Of a stretch of DNA of 64,000 nucleotides, positions 61,464 to 64,000 are shown piece by piece (position 1 is the stretch's first letter; each line of letters starts with the position of its first letter). This DNA comes from Candidatus Desulfosporosinus nitrosoreducens (lineage in GTDB: Bacteria > Bacillota > Desulfitobacteriia > Desulfitobacteriales > Desulfitobacteriaceae): assembly GCF_030954495.1 (NCBI RefSeq), contig NZ_JAVHUW010000070.1, positions 62,001 through 126,000 of the forward strand, written 5' to 3'. A program made the translations under genes and the position numbers. A model generated the notes under the pieces. The model did no database searches. It saw only the letters and a list, made by a program, of their open reading frames with translations, and was not told where the DNA came from.

Positions 61464-62077
61464 GTAATTTTGTCAATCATATCAGGCCGCGCCAGGTTCC
61501 CGGACGGGTGCTTTCCGTTTTTTACACCTTTTGTCTCGGCGGTTTGTCTTTTCTGGCCTTTATCATTCTCGGGATCACGGGACTCCTGTTAATGTTTCAT
61601 TATCTGCCGGGAGAAAACACCGGTTTCAGCAGTGTGCTTACCCTAGGGAGTGTGCTTCCTTATGGCGGCCTCCTGCGTAATTTACATTATTGGTCCGCCC
61701 AAATCATGGTCGTAACGGTTAATTTGCATATGCTGCGGGTAGTCTGGACCCATTCCTATAAGCCGCCAAGGCAGCTCAATTGGCTGGTAGGCGTCGGCTT
61801 GCTGATTCTTGTTTTAGTCTTGGATTTTACCGGTTTTCTGCTCGTCGGTTCTCAGGAAAGCGGTGCGGCGGCAACCGTCGCCGTCAATATTCTTAAATTG
61901 ATTCCGGGCCTGGGTCCGGGACTGGCGCAAATTTTTTTGGGCCGGCCTTCGGCCTTGAGCGGCAGTACTTTAGCGGTTTATGTCTGGCATTGTGTGGGCT
62001 TGCCTTTTGCCGCCCTATTTCTGCAGTTCTATCATTTTTGGCGGATTCGCCGTGACGGCGGAGTACGGCCGCTTTAG
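61460..62077 (+). CDS. Cytochrome b (N-terminal, b6-type)
   Basis: 205 residues with four membrane helices. The haem-ligand histidines lie in NLHYWSAQIMVVTVNLHMLRVVWTH and YVWHCVGLPFAALFLQFYHFW. Short b6-type cytochrome b, working with the Rieske protein to oxidise quinol. Confidence 0.9.
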   Translation: MSNFVNHIRPRQVPGRVLSVFYTFCLGGLSFLAFIILGITGLLLMFHYLPGENTGFSSVLTLGSVLPYGGLLRNLHYWSAQIMVVTVNLHMLRVVWTHSYKPPRQLNWLVGVGLLILVLVLDFTGFLLVGSQESGAAATVAVNILKLIPGLGPGLAQIFLGRPSALSGSTLAVYVWHCVGLPFAALFLQFYHFWRIRRDGGVRPL

Positions 62078-62116
62078 CCCTGTTGCAGCGGATGTTTTGA
62101 CAAGGAGGAGGAGAGA

Positions 62117-62482
62117 ATGGCTCATTCCCCGCTAAATAATCTGAAAGAAAATGAAGGCATTGCCGCGCTGGTTTTTTTGATCTTTTGCACAGCTCTGGCT
62201 TTAAAATTCACGCCTAATGTCGGAACGAGCAATTTGGCTCCCGCCGTTTCCCGGGCGGCAGCGCCCTGGATTTTTGGGCCGTTCCAGGTTCTTCTGCTCT
62301 ATCTTCCTCCCCGGCTGGGGGTTATAGCTATTCCGACCCTGATTGTTGCGGGGCTGGCAGGTCTGCCCTGGTTTGCCAAACATCTTGGGGACGCCTGGGG
62401 AAAAGGAATCTTCAGTGTTCTATGGGGATTCGTCCTTATTCTATTGCTGTGGTATGCGGCTACGGAATTGTGGTGGGTTTAA
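62117..62482 (+). CDS. Small membrane subunit (cytochrome b C-terminal/subunit IV-like)
   Basis: 121 residues, GGAGGAGGAGAG upstream. Three hydrophobic helices (ALVFLIFCTALALKFTP, PFQVLLLYLPPRLGVIAIPTLIVAGLAGL, GIFSVLWGFVLILLLWYAA). The central FQVLLLYLPPRLGV stretch fits subunit IV of b6-type complexes. No haem ligands expected. Confidence 0.7.
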   Translation: MAHSPLNNLKENEGIAALVFLIFCTALALKFTPNVGTSNLAPAVSRAAAPWIFGPFQVLLLYLPPRLGVIAIPTLIVAGLAGLPWFAKHLGDAWGKGIFSVLWGFVLILLLWYAATELWWV

Positions 62483-62484
62483 GC

Positions 62485-64000
62485 ATGAAAAAGAAGATCT
62501 TGCTGGCCGGCCTCTTGCTGATTCTTGCCGCTCTGATCATCATAGCCGAAAACGAGACTCCAAGTTGGTCTCAATACCAGGAAGAATATTTCCAAGAGCA
62601 GATTGCCGGCTTGCAGGCTCAACTGGGAGCGGCCCGGGATAACGCTGAGAAAAGCCGTCTGCAACAGGAAATAGCCGCTTATCAAAAGCGAAAACCTGAG
62701 ATTATCGATCTGGTTCTTCCCGACGGGAAGGTCGAGCGCTGCAAAACCTGTCATGTGGGTCTTGAAGAAATATCAAGCTCTCATCCCAGCAACACTTTTG
62801 GCTGCGCCGTTTGCCATGGCGGCAACCCTCTTTCTTTGGATAAAGCGACGGCTCATGCCCAGATGTATGGAGGAGGGCATCCCGGTTCGCTGAATGTGGC
62901 TGCACTAAGCTGCGGAGGAACTGGAGCAAATGGTGTTCTTTGTCACGCAGGGAACCCGGAAGAGGCTAAGAATGAAGTCGACCTTGTAAAAACCTCAATA
63001 ATGTCCACCAAGGCCGGAGAGCTCAGTGTCCTGCGCAGAATGTTCGGATACGACAAGACCGAAGAGGTTCCGGGTCTGAGCAAAGGACAAGTGGCCGCCC
63101 TTTATCCCAATCCGCTCCCAGGACGGGCAAATCAGCAGGATTTCCAGCAGAACTGTCTTCGCCAATGCCATCAAAGTGGCGGTGACCTCCCGGTTTTAAC
63201 GACTGCAAATAATGGCTCCTGGTCAGGCGCACCAGAACAAGACGGTACCCAAGCCAAAGGGCAGGCCGGGGCGCAGAGCAAAATTCAAGGAAGCGGCTGT
63301 GAGACATGTCATGTCTTAACGAACCCTGCGCATACCTACACAGGCACTGATACGACTATGAAATCCAATAATATTGGCTACGGAATGGTCCATAGCTTGA
63401 CAACGCAAATTCCTTATACGCAGTGCAATCAATGCCATAATCAAGGAAACCATGACCCGGTAAACTTGAACTTTGCCCTGCGCTCAGATATGACCAAAGT
63501 TATACGTGATTGGAAATCCGGGGATACAACTTGGCTGGATCGTGTTCAGGATTACTACCTGCCCGGAGAAATTTTTGCCAGATGTGAAGTGAGTCTGGAC
63601 TGCATCGATTGTCACACGAGGCAAGATGTGATGGGAGACGGCAAACTTCATACATCGCAGTATGAGGCTGTTCACCTGCAGTGTCAGGACTGTCACGGCA
63701 CCAAGGAAAATCTCCCGCAAACCAAGAAAATTGTCGATTCGCACGATTTAGCCTTTGAGGAGCAAATAACCAACCCTAAGTTTCCGGCCTTAAAAGTCGG
63801 GGATGAAATCCTGGTAACGGGCAAAGGAGAAGAATTGCCGTTTATCCGCCATCAAGGAAATGAGTGGCTGCAGAGCAGCCGGGTGACCGGTCAGACGTTT
63901 AAAGTTCCTTTAGTTTATGGCAGCAAGTGCCAACAATCCTTGCTGGAGCAGGGAGCGGATTCCTGCCACAAATGTCATGACCGCAGCGCCTCCCATCCTT
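62485..64000 (+). CDS. Multihaem cytochrome c, 3' end beyond window
   Basis: Open from ATG 62485 to the window edge (505+ residues, no stop). Signal/anchor at the N-terminus (ILLAGLLLILAALIIIAEN), a coiled-coil stretch (~35-75), then haem sites at Cys86 (CKTCH), Cys107 (CAVCH), Cys272 (CETCH), Cys314 (CNQCH), Cys373 (CIDCH), Cys400 (CQDCH) and Cys494 (CHKCH), all canonical CxxCH. Also Cys224-x3-Cys228-His229 and Cys143-x9-Cys153-His154, non-canonical. Adjacent to the cytochrome b complex, so it is the probable electron acceptor or donor on the outside. The final gene product may be longer by an unknown amount. Confidence 0.85.
   Translation, partial: MKKKILLAGLLLILAALIIIAENETPSWSQYQEEYFQEQIAGLQAQLGAARDNAEKSRLQQEIAAYQKRKPEIIDLVLPDGKVERCKTCHVGLEEISSSHPSNTFGCAVCHGGNPLSLDKATAHAQMYGGGHPGSLNVAALSCGGTGANGVLCHAGNPEEAKNEVDLVKTSIMSTKAGELSVLRRMFGYDKTEEVPGLSKGQVAALYPNPLPGRANQQDFQQNCLRQCHQSGGDLPVLTTANNGSWSGAPEQDGTQAKGQAGAQSKIQGSGCETCHVLTNPAHTYTGTDTTMKSNNIGYGMVHSLTTQIPYTQCNQCHNQGNHDPVNLNFALRSDMTKVIRDWKSGDTTWLDRVQDYYLPGEIFARCEVSLDCIDCHTRQDVMGDGKLHTSQYEAVHLQCQDCHGTKENLPQTKKIVDSHDLAFEEQITNPKFPALKVGDEILVTGKGEELPFIRHQGNEWLQSSRVTGQTFKVPLVYGSKCQQSLLEQGADSCHKCHDRSASHP

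Noticed and set aside
62343..62642. 99-codon frame overlapping the subunit IV-like and multihaem cytochrome genes
   Set aside because: It is out of frame with both; the cytochrome frame from 62485 has many CxxCH motifs and stays open to the window edge.
1..64000. CRISPR arrays, rRNA and tRNA genes
   Set aside because: No regularly spaced direct repeats and no rRNA or tRNA-like sequence were noticed on either strand; a tRNA scan was not possible here.

Overview
The window looks like the chromosome of a low-to-mid-GC, endospore-forming, sulfur-respiring Clostridium relative, most probably in the Desulfitobacterium/Desulfosporosinus group. The reasons are a full set of sporulation genes (dacF, spoIIAA-spoIIAB-sigF, spoVAC-D-E-F, ytaF), Firmicute-style ribosome binding sites, a lysine riboswitch in front of lysA, and a molybdopterin oxidoreductase/multihaem cytochrome respiratory cluster. 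The genus is an inference from gene content.

Layout. 1-8.2 kb: the end of a pyrimidine-nucleoside phosphorylase gene, a CoA-binding-fold protein, dacF convergent with spoIIA-sigF, then the spoVA operon. 8.2-11.4 kb: three overlapping genes of the 2-hydroxyacyl-CoA dehydratase/activase family. 11.5-13.2 kb: lysine riboswitch and lysA. 13.2-16.8 kb: small envelope or unknown proteins, an LCP wall-polymer ligase and a PspC pair. 16.9-27.3 kb: housekeeping genes (DHH-CBS-tRNA nucleotidyltransferase, M50 protease, trpS, scpA, scpB, thpR, ABC-F, ytaF, coaE, lytic transglycosylase, a CsoR/CstR-type regulator). 27.5-38.0 kb: a sigma-54 activator, a near-consensus -24/-12 promoter, and an operon combining AtuA-type proteins, a three-subunit biotin-dependent acyl-CoA carboxylase, enoyl-CoA hydratase, acyl-CoA dehydrogenase and a CoA-transferase. 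This resembles the acyclic-terpenoid/branched-chain acyl-CoA (atu/liu) gene sets.

38.0-50.3 kb is an accessory island read leftwards. A 2137-residue secreted Rhs/YD-repeat protein carries a C-terminal toxin tip and is followed by its likely immunity gene (DUF4279). Further downstream lies an array of displaced cassettes: broken copies of the Rhs core, orphan toxin tips, and several different immunity-like genes (DUF4288, Imm53, a BamE/SmpA-like protein, a broken repeat protein, an unknown 198-residue protein), most ending in their own minus-strand terminator. 51.0-54.8 kb holds a metal/Fe-S group (DUF134, NifX-like, Mrp ATPase, HAD phosphatase, a cysteine-less IscU-like protein, a Cys-rich MerR regulator).

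55.2-64.0 kb is one long operon: a trihaem membrane cytochrome, two YeeE/YedE-type sulfur-compound permease halves, a Tat-exported Mo-bisMGD oxidoreductase with ferredoxin and NrfD/PsrC subunits, a Rieske/cytochrome b module, and a multihaem cytochrome c running off the window. The second permease half is interrupted by an in-frame TGA exactly where the family has its conserved cysteine (AGT-x-PGT), and a stem-loop starts about 10 bases downstream. I read this as a selenocysteine-containing sulfur transporter, which I consider the most interesting observation. The genes together suggest import of a reduced sulfur oxyanion or similar compound and its respiration, with electrons passing through a quinol-oxidising Rieske/b complex.
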